Shown here piece by piece: positions 7,746 through 16,315 of a DNA stretch of 64,000 nucleotides. The stretch's first letter is position 1; each line of letters starts with the position of its first letter. The translations under genes and the position numbers were made by a program. The notes under the pieces were generated by a model. The model did not search any database and had not been told where the DNA came from. It worked only from the letters and a program-made list of their open reading frames with translations. The DNA comes from Kitasatospora azatica KCTC 9699 (GTDB taxonomy: Bacteria > Actinomycetota > Actinomycetes > Streptomycetales > Streptomycetaceae). The stretch lies in assembly GCF_000744785.1 (NCBI RefSeq), contig NZ_JQMO01000002.1:620001-684000 (forward strand). Reading direction: 5' to 3'.

Positions 7746-8216
7746 TCACCGGTCGATCGGGGCAAACAGGGCCTGAAACGCTCGGGCATGACGGATGGTT
7801 ATGGAATCCCGCTCGGCAGGGTCCTGGCCGGAGCGAACCGTCACGACTCCCCGTTGCTCGCGCCGACCCTGGACCTACTGGACGACCTCGGGCCGCTGCC
7901 CGACGACATCACCGTGCACTTGGACGCCGGGTACGACTCGGACAAGACCCGCACCGAACTCAGCGCCCGCAACCTGCACGGCCGCATCGCGCGCAAGGGC
8001 GAGAAGGCGCCGATCCAGGCGAGCCAACGGTGGCACGTCGAGCGCACCCACGCCTGGCAGAACGCCTTCCACCGACTCGCCCGCTGCTACGAACGCCGCA
8101 CCACGGTCATCAACGCCTTCCTCGACCTCGCCGACACGATCATCACCATCCGTAGCCTGATCCGCCGGGCATGGACCACCCACCGCTGGGACAACCGCCC
8201 GAACCGCCGCCCATGA
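7746..8216 (+). pseudogene. IS5-family transposase, 5'-truncated
   Basis: The frame runs from SPVDRGKQGLKRSGMTDGYG through GANRHDSPLLAPTLDLLDDL, HLDAGYDSDKTRTELS, HVERTHAWQNAFHRLARCY, INAFLDLADTIITIRSLIRR to a natural stop at 8216. This is the C-terminal DDE portion of an IS5-like transposase, with the family's second half of about 155 residues. The N-terminal helix-turn-helix and first Asp region are absent. It shares 7861-8106 in inverted orientation with 5712-5957. It is almost certainly inactive. Confidence 0.8.
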
Positions 8217-8339
8217 GCGCACGCCCATCTGCGCGAGCTCTTAAGCGGAGCCGAGACCGCAAGCCGTCCTTCGACTGAGCGAGTGGAGCCAGCGGGCGGG
8301 CGCGGGCGGGCTACCCGGCCCACAACGTCTGACGGGGGA

Positions 8340-8906
8340 TCAGCCGAGCAGAGCCGGTGCGCTGACCGCCCGAGCGATGCGGGGCCCGACCAGACGCTCA
8401 GCCGTGGCGAGCCGGTACCAGGCCGCGCCTGTCACCTCGGACTCCTGGAGAGGACCCACATCCACATTCGCGTGAATCGTCCTGAACACGATTCCAAGGT
8501 CAAGATGATGGTGGGCCGGCTCATCTTTCTCCGGGCGAGCCGGGACCTGGCCGTACTCGATGTACACAGGTGTCTGCGACGCTGGGACCACATCGGCGGG
8601 GTTCAGCCCGGTCTCCTCCGTCAGTTCGCGCAGTGCTGCGGCGCACAGATCGTCGTCGGTGGGCTCAAGGTGGCCCCCAGGCTGCAGTGTGATCCCGTAC
8701 GCCAAGTGCTCGATGAGCAGGACCTCAGCGTCGGCGCGAACAAGGAGCGCGCCAACGGTCACGTGCATGGGGAAGCTCCGCCGTGAGGCGAAGTCCCGCC
8801 CTTCGGCGAGGAGCCGCAATGGCTCGGACAGCTGCTCCACTTCGTCCGGGTGTCGCGCAAGGTAGGCGGCAAGGACGTCCGCGATGGCTGAATCACTGAT
8901 CGCCAT
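8340..8906 (-). CDS. Nudix hydrolase
   Basis: Protein of 188 aa. The Nudix box is GGHLEPTDDDLCAAALRELT followed by EETGL, in the common actinobacterial variant with Asp for the first Glu and one extra residue before REL. MHVTVGALLVRADAEVLLIE and LQPGGH are the strands around it. It probably hydrolyses a nucleoside-diphosphate-linked substrate; the specificity cannot be read. ATG at 8906 starts MAISDSAIADVLAAYLARHP; a start at 8957 would add 17 residues without a ribosome site. It lies between IS remnants and the GH39-like gene and seems to be transcribed alone. Confidence 0.85.
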   Translation of the reverse strand: MAISDSAIADVLAAYLARHPDEVEQLSEPLRLLAEGRDFASRRSFPMHVTVGALLVRADAEVLLIEHLAYGITLQPGGHLEPTDDDLCAAALRELTEETGLNPADVVPASQTPVYIEYGQVPARPEKDEPAHHHLDLGIVFRTIHANVDVGPLQESEVTGAAWYRLATAERLVGPRIARAVSAPALLG

Positions 8907-9048
8907 GCCCGCCACGACGCAAGAGCATCTGATGGGCCTGCTCAGCCGGAAGAGCACTCGAGCTCAAGCCCGACCAGCGCCTGTCTGCACAGCAGAATCG
9001 TCAAATTGCGGGTACCAGTTCGATGCTCTCACTCCGACTGTGCGCATG

Positions 9049-9077
9049 GAGCGGGCCGCCCGGTGGGTGGCCCGCTC
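9049..9077. terminator. Terminator of the sugar-transport/glycosidase operon
   Basis: Perfect 9-bp stem GAGCGGGCC/GGCCCGCTC around an 11-nt loop, 19 bp beyond the minus-strand stop of the GH39-like gene. It fits as the end of the operon that begins at 16018. Confidence 0.65.
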
Positions 9078-9095
9078 TGCTCATGCGGGTGGTGG

Positions 9096-10943
9096 TCAGG
9101 CCTTGCCCTGCAGCCGCCAGATCTGGTTCTTCTTGGTGCTGAGGACGCTGCCGGTGTCGCAGGTCCACTGGTCGATCAGGGCACCGGGGGCGGTGGAGAC
9201 TCCGGTGACGTCGACGCACTTGCCGCTGTGGGCGGCGACGAGCTGGTAGTCCTGGCTGTTGCCGAGTGCGGTGACGGGGTTGAGGGTGAACTGCTGGTTG
9301 GTCTGCCCGTTGCAGGTCCACTGCTCGACGGCGGCGCCGTCGGTGGTGGAGGCGCCGCTGACGTCCAGGCAGAGGCCGCTGAGCTCGTTGACGACGGTGT
9401 AGGTGTTGGCCTTTCCAGCCACCGGCTTGAGGTCGAGCAGCTGCTGGTAGCCGCCCTCGCAGTAGTACTGCTGGTACTGGGTGCCGGGGCTCTTGGAGAT
9501 GTTGGTGTCGTCCAGGCACTGGCCGCTGTTCTCGCTGACGGCGACGGTGGAGATCGTGGTGTTGGACGGCGGGAGCAGGGTGACGGTGTAGCCGTCCTTG
9601 GCGTTGGTGTACGGGATGGTCACCGCGGCGGTGTTGTTGGCGGTGGTCAGGGTGGTGTCGGAGACGGTGACGGGTCCGGCGACCGCGTTGCCGTCGGGGA
9701 TCCGCTGCACGACGGCGCGGACCCGGCCGTTCTGCACCACGGAGGTGGTGTTCAGGCCGGTCAGGTTGACGGTGACGTTGCCGGTGTTCCCGTTGGAGCC
9801 GAGCAGGATCTTGGCGTTGCCCGCGGTGTTGTCCTTGGTGGCGAGGCCGTCGATGCCGTTGCCGGGCACCAGGTTGACGATGTTTCCGGTCTGCGAGCCG
9901 TAGTAGCGGTACATGAACCACTCACCGCGCGGCAGGTACTGGCCGGAGCTGTTCTTGGTGAGCAGGTTCGCCTCGTAGTCGTGCAGGGCACCGCCGGAGG
10001 CCCAGTTGCCGCGCAGACCGTCGGCGCCGGCCCGCTCCAGGCGGCCGATGTACCAGCCTCCCCCGCCCGGGTTCTGCTGGGAGAGCCCCGCGTACTCGTT
10101 GATCTGGTACGGGCGGGTGTTGGTCAGGCCGTGCGCGGCGAGGGTGGAGTTGGCGCTCGAGGCTCCGGAGACGGGGTCGGCCGGCTCTGAGTGCCAGCTG
10201 TAGATGTCCGGGGCGACGTTGTTCGCCTTGACGTAGTTCAGGTAATTGGTCCACCAGGTGGTGCCGGCGGTGGGCTGGCCCGCCATGCTGGGTCCGACGA
10301 TGAGCTGGCCGGGGAAGTTGGACCGGACATCGGCGTAGAAGCGGGACCACATCTGCAGGTACTGGGTCTGGCTGCGGGCCCAGAAGCCGCTGCCGTCCGG
10401 CTCGTTCCACAGGTCCCACTGGACCGTCAGGTGGTTGGCCTTGACGTCGGAGAAGAGCTGGTTGACGAAGTTGTCGAAGAGCGTCCAGTCGCCGTTGTCG
10501 CCGGGGAAGGCCGTCACGTTGGTGGTGCCGTCGGCGCCCCACAGGTCGTGCGGCAGGAGGATGAAGGTGCCGCCGAGGGCGGCGGTGCGCTTGGCCTGGG
10601 CCAGGGTGGCGTTCCAGCGGGTCTGGTAGCCGGCGAGGCTGGTGGAGTAGCCGCCGCTGTTGAGCTGGGCACCGCCGGCCCGCTCGAAGTGCCACTTGAG
10701 GTCCGTGTAGAAGTGGTCCTGCGGTAACGTCCCGTCCGGGGTCATCCCGTAGAGGGTGCCGGACGCGTGGTACGTGGGGGCCCCGCCGGCGTTGGCGAAG
10801 TCGACGGTGACGGAGGTGTCGGCGGCGTGGGCCGAGGTGGCGGGCAGCGCCACGCTGCCCAGGGCTGCGAGCAGGGCTGCCGCCAGTGTGGCTGTTTTGC
10901 GGGCGGCTCCGGAGCGGACGCGCGCGAGGGGGGTCATGCGCAA
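9096..10943 (-). CDS. Secreted GH39-like glycosidase with C-terminal ricin-type (CBM13) domain
   Basis: Protein of 615 aa. Sec signal to about residue 41 (LPATSAHAAD). A clan-A (beta/alpha)8 catalytic domain follows, with acid/base Glu in WDLWNEPDGSGFW and probable nucleophile Glu in YQINEYAG, a pattern closest to GH39. A beta-sandwich follows, and the last 140 residues hold ricin-type beta-trefoil QxW repeats (CLDVSGASTTDGAAVEQW, CVDVTGVSTAPGALIDQW). Codon 73 is TTA (10725-10727), suggesting bldA-dependent translation. TTG at 10943 has GGGAG 6 nt upstream; ATG at 10937 is the alternative. It is last in the LacI-linked operon, so it probably releases the oligosaccharide that the ABC system imports. 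Substrate unknown. Confidence 0.8.
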   Translation of the reverse strand: MRMTPLARVRSGAARKTATLAAALLAALGSVALPATSAHAADTSVTVDFANAGGAPTYHASGTLYGMTPDGTLPQDHFYTDLKWHFERAGGAQLNSGGYSTSLAGYQTRWNATLAQAKRTAALGGTFILLPHDLWGADGTTNVTAFPGDNGDWTLFDNFVNQLFSDVKANHLTVQWDLWNEPDGSGFWARSQTQYLQMWSRFYADVRSNFPGQLIVGPSMAGQPTAGTTWWTNYLNYVKANNVAPDIYSWHSEPADPVSGASSANSTLAAHGLTNTRPYQINEYAGLSQQNPGGGGWYIGRLERAGADGLRGNWASGGALHDYEANLLTKNSSGQYLPRGEWFMYRYYGSQTGNIVNLVPGNGIDGLATKDNTAGNAKILLGSNGNTGNVTVNLTGLNTTSVVQNGRVRAVVQRIPDGNAVAGPVTVSDTTLTTANNTAAVTIPYTNAKDGYTVTLLPPSNTTISTVAVSENSGQCLDDTNISKSPGTQYQQYYCEGGYQQLLDLKPVAGKANTYTVVNELSGLCLDVSGASTTDGAAVEQWTCNGQTNQQFTLNPVTALGNSQDYQLVAAHSGKCVDVTGVSTAPGALIDQWTCDTGSVLSTKKNQIWRLQGKA

Positions 10944-10969
10944 GGTGCTCTCCCGTGGTGGGTGGGGGC

Positions 10970-10992
10970 TCCCGGGCCGGGGTGGCCCGGGA
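10970..10992. terminator. Intergenic hairpin between GH63-like and GH39-like genes
   Basis: Perfect 9-bp stem TCCCGGGCC/GGCCCGGGA with a 5-nt loop in the 102-bp spacer. It may attenuate transcription into the secreted GH39-like gene or protect the upstream mRNA from decay. Confidence 0.4.
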
Positions 10993-11045
10993 AGTCTGGG
11001 ATGTCCCGGCGCGGGTGACGGCTCGCCGGGACGGGGGTGGACGGC

Positions 11046-12848
11046 TCAGCGGGGCAGGGTGCCACCGAGGTCGGTGAGCAGGGCGAGCTCACGGCGACCG
11101 GCGTGGGCTTCCGCCAGCAGGAGGTAGGCGGCCGCGGTCCAGGTGTAGGCGCGGTCGCGCAGTCCGGCGCCGGTGCGGGCGTCGAAGTTCTCGGCGAACC
11201 CGGAGGTCTCGCACAGTGCCCGGAAGCGCGCGCTGATCTCGTCGGCCAGTTCCACCTGACCGGCGCGGCGCAGGCCGTCCTCGATCAGGACGGTGGAGGG
11301 GGCCCAGATCGGGCCGCGCCAGTAGCCGTCGTCCTGGTAGTGCGGGGAGTCCGGGGCTTCGGTCGCCAGCCCGTACGCGGTGAGGTGCTCCTCGATGCGG
11401 CGGGCGAGGACGGTGCTGACCTCCTCGGGGAGGTGGTCGCCCAGCACGATGGGCATCAGCTGCAGCAGGCTGCGGCTGGTCCAGGTGTCGTCGGCGTCAG
11501 TGTCGGCGTCGGCGTCGGCATCGGCGGCTCGGGCGAGGAAGCCCTCGCCGTTCCACAGCTCCTCGATCATCGCGGTCTGGGTCTCGGCGGCGGTGCCGCG
11601 CCAGGCCGCGGCCTGCTCGTGGCGCCCCAGTTCAGTTGCCAGGTCGGCGAGTTCGTGCAGCTGCAGGACGAGGAAGGCGGCCAGGTCGGCGGTGACGACC
11701 ACCCGCGCGGGATCGAAGATGGTGGCGTTGTCCCAGCCGCTGTCGTTGCCGTGCTGGTAGTGCGGCAGCCGGCTGCCGGGGGCGCGTCGGTGCTCCAGCC
11801 AAAAGGCGGTCCAGCGCGCCAACTTGTCGTGGAGCTCGGCCAGTTCCTCGTGCGACAGCGGCTCGGCGACGCGCCGGCGCAGGTTGTGCACGGTCCAGCC
11901 GTGGATCGGCGGTTTGACGAAGTTGTACAGCACCTCGGAGTGGGTGACGGAGTCCGGGAGCGCGCCGGTCTCGTCCTGGTGGTCGAAGGGCAGCGAGAAC
12001 TGGTCCAGGGCCAGCAGGGGGCGGCCCCCGGCCAGGGCGAGGGCGTTGAAGCAGTGGTCCCAGCTCCAGACCTTGTCCATCCAGTGCTTGGACATCAGGA
12101 CCCCGGGTCGGGCGAGGAACCCGGCCGGGCGGACGGTCGCCGACCAGAGCACGTACGCGGCCAGTTCGGCGGCCGGGGTGTCCGGCAAGCGCCAGGGCGC
12201 GACCTCGTCGACGAAGGCGGCGAAGGACTCCCGCACAGCGGCCACGACCGCGTCGAACTCCGAGGCTGCCGTGAACGGCGCGCGGGTGTTGTCGAGTTCC
12301 TCGATCGCCGCCTCCCAATCCTCCTCGGTACCGGCTTCGCCCGCCAGCACGAGCTGGCGGTCGGCGCCGCCCAGGGCCTGGGCGCCGAGGACCTCCTCCA
12401 CTCGGCCGCGCAGCAGGGTGACCCGGTACCGGCGGCCGGTCTCGTAGCTGGTGAAGACGTACGAGCCGTCGACCGGGTCGCGGTAGAAGTAGGTGCCCCC
12501 GAACGGGGTGAGCTGCGGTGCGGCCGATTCGATCCGCAGTGCCGTCCCGGTGCCGCGAAGCCGCACGGTGTCGGGCGACTGGTAGGCCAGGTCGATCCGG
12601 CCGGCGGGGTGCTCCCAGCTGAGCATGCCGGGAGTCGCCAGCACGGTGGCACCGAGCCTGGTGCCGGTCGCCGAGTCGACCGGCACCAGGCACAGGACCG
12701 GATGGAGACCGGTCTGATGGGAGATCAGGTGCAGGTCCTGCGCACGGGCGTGCTGCGCGACGACGCGTGAGAAGCAGAACCAGGACCCGTACGTGCTGAA
12801 CGGGATCTCGTCGACCGGGAAGGCCGGGCCGGTACGGGTTTCGGTCAT
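11046..12848 (-). CDS. Intracellular GH63-like (alpha/alpha)6 glycoside hydrolase
   Basis: Protein of 600 aa without a signal peptide. The C-terminal half is an (alpha/alpha)6 barrel of the GH63/GH37 (clan G) type. Recognisable pieces are KVWSWDHCFNALALAG with a catalytic Asp candidate, HGNDSGWDNATIFD, DDGYWRGPIWAPSTVLIEDG and SGFAENFDARTG. The N-terminal half is a beta-sandwich. An acidic run ADADADADTDADD at about residue 450 is encoded by 6-bp slippage-type repeats. Such enzymes include alpha-glucosidases and mannosylglycerate hydrolases. Its place between the transporter and a secreted glycosidase suggests that it breaks down the imported sugar. It starts 55 bp after the permease stop. 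The ribosome site at ATG 12848 is weak. Confidence 0.75.
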   Translation of the reverse strand: MTETRTGPAFPVDEIPFSTYGSWFCFSRVVAQHARAQDLHLISHQTGLHPVLCLVPVDSATGTRLGATVLATPGMLSWEHPAGRIDLAYQSPDTVRLRGTGTALRIESAAPQLTPFGGTYFYRDPVDGSYVFTSYETGRRYRVTLLRGRVEEVLGAQALGGADRQLVLAGEAGTEEDWEAAIEELDNTRAPFTAASEFDAVVAAVRESFAAFVDEVAPWRLPDTPAAELAAYVLWSATVRPAGFLARPGVLMSKHWMDKVWSWDHCFNALALAGGRPLLALDQFSLPFDHQDETGALPDSVTHSEVLYNFVKPPIHGWTVHNLRRRVAEPLSHEELAELHDKLARWTAFWLEHRRAPGSRLPHYQHGNDSGWDNATIFDPARVVVTADLAAFLVLQLHELADLATELGRHEQAAAWRGTAAETQTAMIEELWNGEGFLARAADADADADTDADDTWTSRSLLQLMPIVLGDHLPEEVSTVLARRIEEHLTAYGLATEAPDSPHYQDDGYWRGPIWAPSTVLIEDGLRRAGQVELADEISARFRALCETSGFAENFDARTGAGLRDRAYTWTAAAYLLLAEAHAGRRELALLTDLGGTLPR

Positions 12849-12903
12849 GGACAGGGGACTCGTTTCTGTGACAGGGGCGGGATGTCTGCGAGGGGCCGGG
12901 TCG

Positions 12904-13734
12904 TCAGTCCTTGACGGCTCCGGTGGTCACTCCTGCGGCGACATACCGCTGGGCGAGTACCAGGACGAGCGCGGCGGGCAACGAGGCGACCACGGCGGTG
13001 GCCATGATCGCGTTCCACTGCTGGTTGTTGTTGCCGATGTAGTGGTAGATGCCGAGGGTGATCGGCTGCTGCCCGCCGCCGCCGTCGAGGGTGCTGGCGA
13101 AGACGAAGTCCGACCAGGCCCACAGGAAGGCGAACAACGAGACCGTGACCACCGCGTTGCGGCTCATCGGCAGCACGATGGACCAGAAGGTCCGCAGCTG
13201 GCCGGCGCCGTCGGTCTTAGCCGCCTGGAGGAGTTCGCCGGGGATGCCCGACATGAAGGCGGTGAAGATCAGGACCGCGAAGGGGACGGCGAGCGTGGAG
13301 TCCGCCACGATCAGGCCCAGCACGGACTGCAGCATGCCCAGGTTGAGGTAGATGGCGTAGAAGCCCATCGCCATGATGATCCCCGGCACCATCTGCGCGG
13401 CCAGCAGTACGAAGTTGAGCAGCCCACCGCCGCGCGGCCGCAGTTTGGCCAGGGCGTACCCGGCGGGTGCGGCGAGCAGCACGGTGAGTGCGACGGTGCC
13501 GAGCCCGATGACCAGGCTGGTACCGAGGTAGGGCAGTTGCTGGTCCAGGACGGCGCGGTAGCCCTCCAGCGTGCCGTGCGTGGGGAACAGGTTCGGCGGG
13601 CTCTTGCGCATGTCCTTGTCGCGGGTGAACGAGACGTTCACCATCCAGTAGACCGGGAAGAGCATCACCGCGGTCAGCAGCACCCCGATCGCCGTCTTCC
13701 ACCAGGCGGACCCGGTGGGTCGTTGTGCCGTCAT
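12904..13734 (-). CDS. ABC sugar transporter permease (MalG-type)
   Basis: Protein of 276 aa with six predicted membrane helices. FPVYWMVNVSFTRDKDM at the start and the cytoplasmic EAA loop QAAKTDGAGQLRTFWSIVLP are typical of CUT1 MalG-type permeases. ATG at 13734 overlaps the upstream permease stop (ATGA), so the two are translationally coupled. The partner ATPase is not in the window; streptomycetes commonly use a shared MsiK for such systems. Substrate unknown. Confidence 0.92.
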   Translation of the reverse strand: MTAQRPTGSAWWKTAIGVLLTAVMLFPVYWMVNVSFTRDKDMRKSPPNLFPTHGTLEGYRAVLDQQLPYLGTSLVIGLGTVALTVLLAAPAGYALAKLRPRGGGLLNFVLLAAQMVPGIIMAMGFYAIYLNLGMLQSVLGLIVADSTLAVPFAVLIFTAFMSGIPGELLQAAKTDGAGQLRTFWSIVLPMSRNAVVTVSLFAFLWAWSDFVFASTLDGGGGQQPITLGIYHYIGNNNQQWNAIMATAVVASLPAALVLVLAQRYVAAGVTTGAVKD

Positions 13735-14717
13735 GCGCTGTCCTGCCTTCGCTGGAGGCGGATGTAGATCAGGCCGAAGCCCAGCGCGGTGAGGACCAGC
13801 AGGTTTCCGACCGCGGCGCCCGGGCCGAAGGCGGGCAGCAGACTGCCGAAGCCCAGGTGGTACGACCAGGTGGCCAAGGTGGTGGAGGAGTCGTTCGGTC
13901 CGCCCTTGGTCATGATCCAGATGATGTCGAAGACCTTGAGGGTGTAGATCAGGCCGAGCAGCAGGGTGATCGCGGACACCGGCCGCAGCAGCGGGAAGGT
14001 GACGTGCCTGAACCGCTGCCAGGCGCCGGCTCCGTCGAGGGACGCCGCCTCGTAGAGGCTTTCGGGGATGGACTGCAGCCCGCTGTAGAGGACCACCAGG
14101 TTGAACGGGACGCCGATCCAGATGTTGGCGACCGTCACCGACGCCAGCGACCAGGCGGGCGAGGTGAGCCAGTCCACCTGGCCGATGCCGACCGCGTGCA
14201 GTGCGGCGTTGACCACCCCCGAGTCGCTGTTGAGCATCCACGACCAGGTGGAGCCGGACACGATCAGCGGCAGCAGCCAGGGCACCAGGAACAGCGCCCG
14301 CAGGGTGGCCGACAGCGGGAAGTGGCGGATGAAGAACACCGCCAGGGCCAGGCCGATCGAGTACTGGAAGACGAGCGAGACGGTGGTGAAGACCACGGTG
14401 TGCAGCAGCGCGGGGACGAAGGTGGGGTCGTCCAGGACCTTCTGGTAGTTCGCCAGGCCGGTGAACGGCGCGTCGCCCTGCACGAAGGAGCGCACCGTGT
14501 AGTTCCGCAGGCTCAGGTCGATGTTGCGGTAGAGCGGGTAGGCGTAGAAGACGACCAGGTAGATGATCACCGGTGTCAGGAAGCCCCAGGCCGCCCACTG
14601 CTCGGAGCGGGGTCGGCGGCGCGCCGCCGGCGGCGGCTGGGGCGGGGCGGCGGTGGCCGCCCCGCGCCGGTCGCGCACAGGCCGGGGACCGACCGGCAGC
14701 TGTGTCGTGTCATTCAT
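13731..14717 (-). CDS. ABC sugar transporter permease (MalF-type)
   Basis: Protein of 328 aa. The first 35 residues are basic and Pro-rich, then WGFLTPVIIYLVVFYAYPLY opens the membrane domain with six helices. The EAA loop is YEAASLDGAGAWQRFRHVTF. It pairs with the overlapping MalG-type permease and the upstream lipoprotein as a CUT1-type importer. The start at ATG 14717 (MNDTTQLP) is chosen over nearby in-frame codons by position only, 56 bp after the binding-protein stop. Confidence 0.92.
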   Translation of the reverse strand: MNDTTQLPVGPRPVRDRRGAATAAPPQPPPAARRRPRSEQWAAWGFLTPVIIYLVVFYAYPLYRNIDLSLRNYTVRSFVQGDAPFTGLANYQKVLDDPTFVPALLHTVVFTTVSLVFQYSIGLALAVFFIRHFPLSATLRALFLVPWLLPLIVSGSTWSWMLNSDSGVVNAALHAVGIGQVDWLTSPAWSLASVTVANIWIGVPFNLVVLYSGLQSIPESLYEAASLDGAGAWQRFRHVTFPLLRPVSAITLLLGLIYTLKVFDIIWIMTKGGPNDSSTTLATWSYHLGFGSLLPAFGPGAAVGNLLVLTALGFGLIYIRLQRRQDSA

Positions 14718-14773
14718 GGCAGAGCCTGTGATCCTTTTGCTCGTAGAGCCCGTGAGCCAGAGCCTGTCCGGCC

Positions 14774-16018
14774 CTAGTGGACGGCGGACTGCGCTGCCGA
14801 GAGCGCGTCCTGCGGGGACTTCGATCCGCTCAGTGCGGACTGGACGGCGCCCCACAGCGGCTCGGAGATCTTGGGGTACTTCGTCCCGAGGTTGTCGCTC
14901 GTGCGTCCCTTCGCGGCCTTGACCGCGTCCACCCAGGACTTCAGATCGGCGTCGTCGGCCACCTGCTTGGCCTGGACGGCCTCGGTCGGCGCGATGTAGG
15001 AGAGCGTCTGGTCGGTGGCGAAGGAGTTCTCGGCGTTGGTCAGACAGGTGACGATCTTCTGCGAGACGGCGTAGCGGTCGGTCTTGGCCTGCACCGGGAC
15101 GGTGACGAACTCCCCGCCGGTGGGGGCGGCGGCGTTGCCGCCGTTGCTCGCCGGGACCGGGATGACGCCGTAGGCGAAGCCCGCCTTCTTGGCATTGGCC
15201 AGCTGCCAGGTGCCGTTCTCCGCGAAGGCGAACTGCCCGGTGGCGAACTCCTGCCAGCTGGTGGTCTGGGTGTTCTGCAGCACCGAGTTGGGGGCGTAGC
15301 CGTTCTTCAGCCAGCCCGTCCACAGCGACAGTGCGGAGGCCGCCTCGGGCGAGTTCAGCTTGGTGAGCTGCGCGCCGGAGCCCCAGAACCACGGCAGGAA
15401 CTGGAAGCTGCCCTCCTCCGTGCCGATCGCCGAGAAGGTGATGCCCTTCTTGCCGGCCGCCTTGACCTTGGCCAGCGCGGCGGTGAGGGAGGCCCAGTCC
15501 TTGACCGAGGAGACGTCCACCCCGGCGGCCGTGAGGAGGTCCTTGTTGTAGTACAGCGCCAGGGTGTTCGCGCCGATGGGAGTGCCGTAGGTCTTGCCGC
15601 CCGACTGCCCGGCCGCCAGCAGGTTCGGCGCTGCCGCGGAGGTGTCGATCTTGTTGACGTCGGTGCTGGTGAGCACCCCCGCCTCCGCGAGGGTGGAGAC
15701 CACCGGGTTGTCGACGATGAGCACGTCGGGAGCGGCGCCCTGCTGGGCCGCGAGCAGCGTCTTGTTGGTCAGGTCGCTGGTGTCGAACGCGGTGCGCTTC
15801 ACCGTCACGCCGGCCTGGCCGGCGCAGGTGTTCAGCAGCGTCGCCCACGGGGACGCGCCGTCGAACTGCGGGTACGGGTCCCAGAGGGTGTAGCTGCCGG
15901 AGCCCGCCGCACCGGCGGTGGTGGCGCCGCCGCTGGAGGAGCAACCGGCGGTGGTGACGGCGAGGGCGGCCACGGTCAGGACTGCGGCGGTCAGACGCCG
16001 TCCACTGGATCTGGGCAT
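14774..16018 (-). CDS. ABC sugar-binding lipoprotein
   Basis: Protein of 414 aa. The signal ends in a lipobox (AVTTAGC), so the mature protein is anchored by lipid on the outer face of the membrane. The rest is a type I SBP_bac_1 fold: SYTLWDPYPQFDG, APDVLIVDN, YGTPIGANTLALYYNKDLL, FATGQFAFAENGTW and the C-terminal lobe. It is the first gene of the operon. Paired LacI-type sites lie 113-136 bp upstream, which should make it inducible by the transported oligosaccharide. The sugar cannot be predicted from the motifs. Confidence 0.92.
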   Translation of the reverse strand: MPRSSGRRLTAAVLTVAALAVTTAGCSSSGGATTAGAAGSGSYTLWDPYPQFDGASPWATLLNTCAGQAGVTVKRTAFDTSDLTNKTLLAAQQGAAPDVLIVDNPVVSTLAEAGVLTSTDVNKIDTSAAAPNLLAAGQSGGKTYGTPIGANTLALYYNKDLLTAAGVDVSSVKDWASLTAALAKVKAAGKKGITFSAIGTEEGSFQFLPWFWGSGAQLTKLNSPEAASALSLWTGWLKNGYAPNSVLQNTQTTSWQEFATGQFAFAENGTWQLANAKKAGFAYGVIPVPASNGGNAAAPTGGEFVTVPVQAKTDRYAVSQKIVTCLTNAENSFATDQTLSYIAPTEAVQAKQVADDADLKSWVDAVKAAKGRTSDNLGTKYPKISEPLWGAVQSALSGSKSPQDALSAAQSAVH

Positions 16019-16130
16019 GACGTTGTCCCTTTCGAGCTGGTGTGCCTGGCGGCAGTGGGTGGGAGCGCCTGGCGGGCTGCTCCCCGAAACGGGTATCGGC
16101 CAAGGGACTTGAGGCTCTGCCGATGGCTGT

Positions 16131-16154
16131 CGAATCGATACGCGAATCGGTTCG
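16131..16154. promoter_or_regulatory. Tandem LacI-type operators before the sugar operon
   Basis: CGAATCGATACG (16131-16142) and CGAATCGGTTCG (16143-16154) are adjacent 12-bp near-palindromes with central CG/GG. They match the perfect site at 16268-16279. They are probable binding sites of the LacI protein encoded at 16316. Confidence 0.7.
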
Positions 16155-16267
16155 ATGAACATAGGCCTGCGAAACGGGGTCGTCAATACTCCGGAACGAA
16201 CACATTTCCGCCGTGTGAAGCGGCGCAGCCCGGCTTGACCGGCCACTCCCGCCGCACTAACGTCGAC

Positions 16268-16279
16268 CGAATCGATTCG
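16268..16279. promoter_or_regulatory. LacI-type operator before its regulator gene
   Basis: CGAATCGATTCG is a perfect 12-bp palindrome 37 bp before the LacI-family start codon. It indicates autoregulation in a divergent control region shared with the sugar operon. Confidence 0.7.
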
Positions 16280-16315
16280 ACCGCGCGAACGGTCTTGTGC
16301 GCATTCAGGAGAGCG

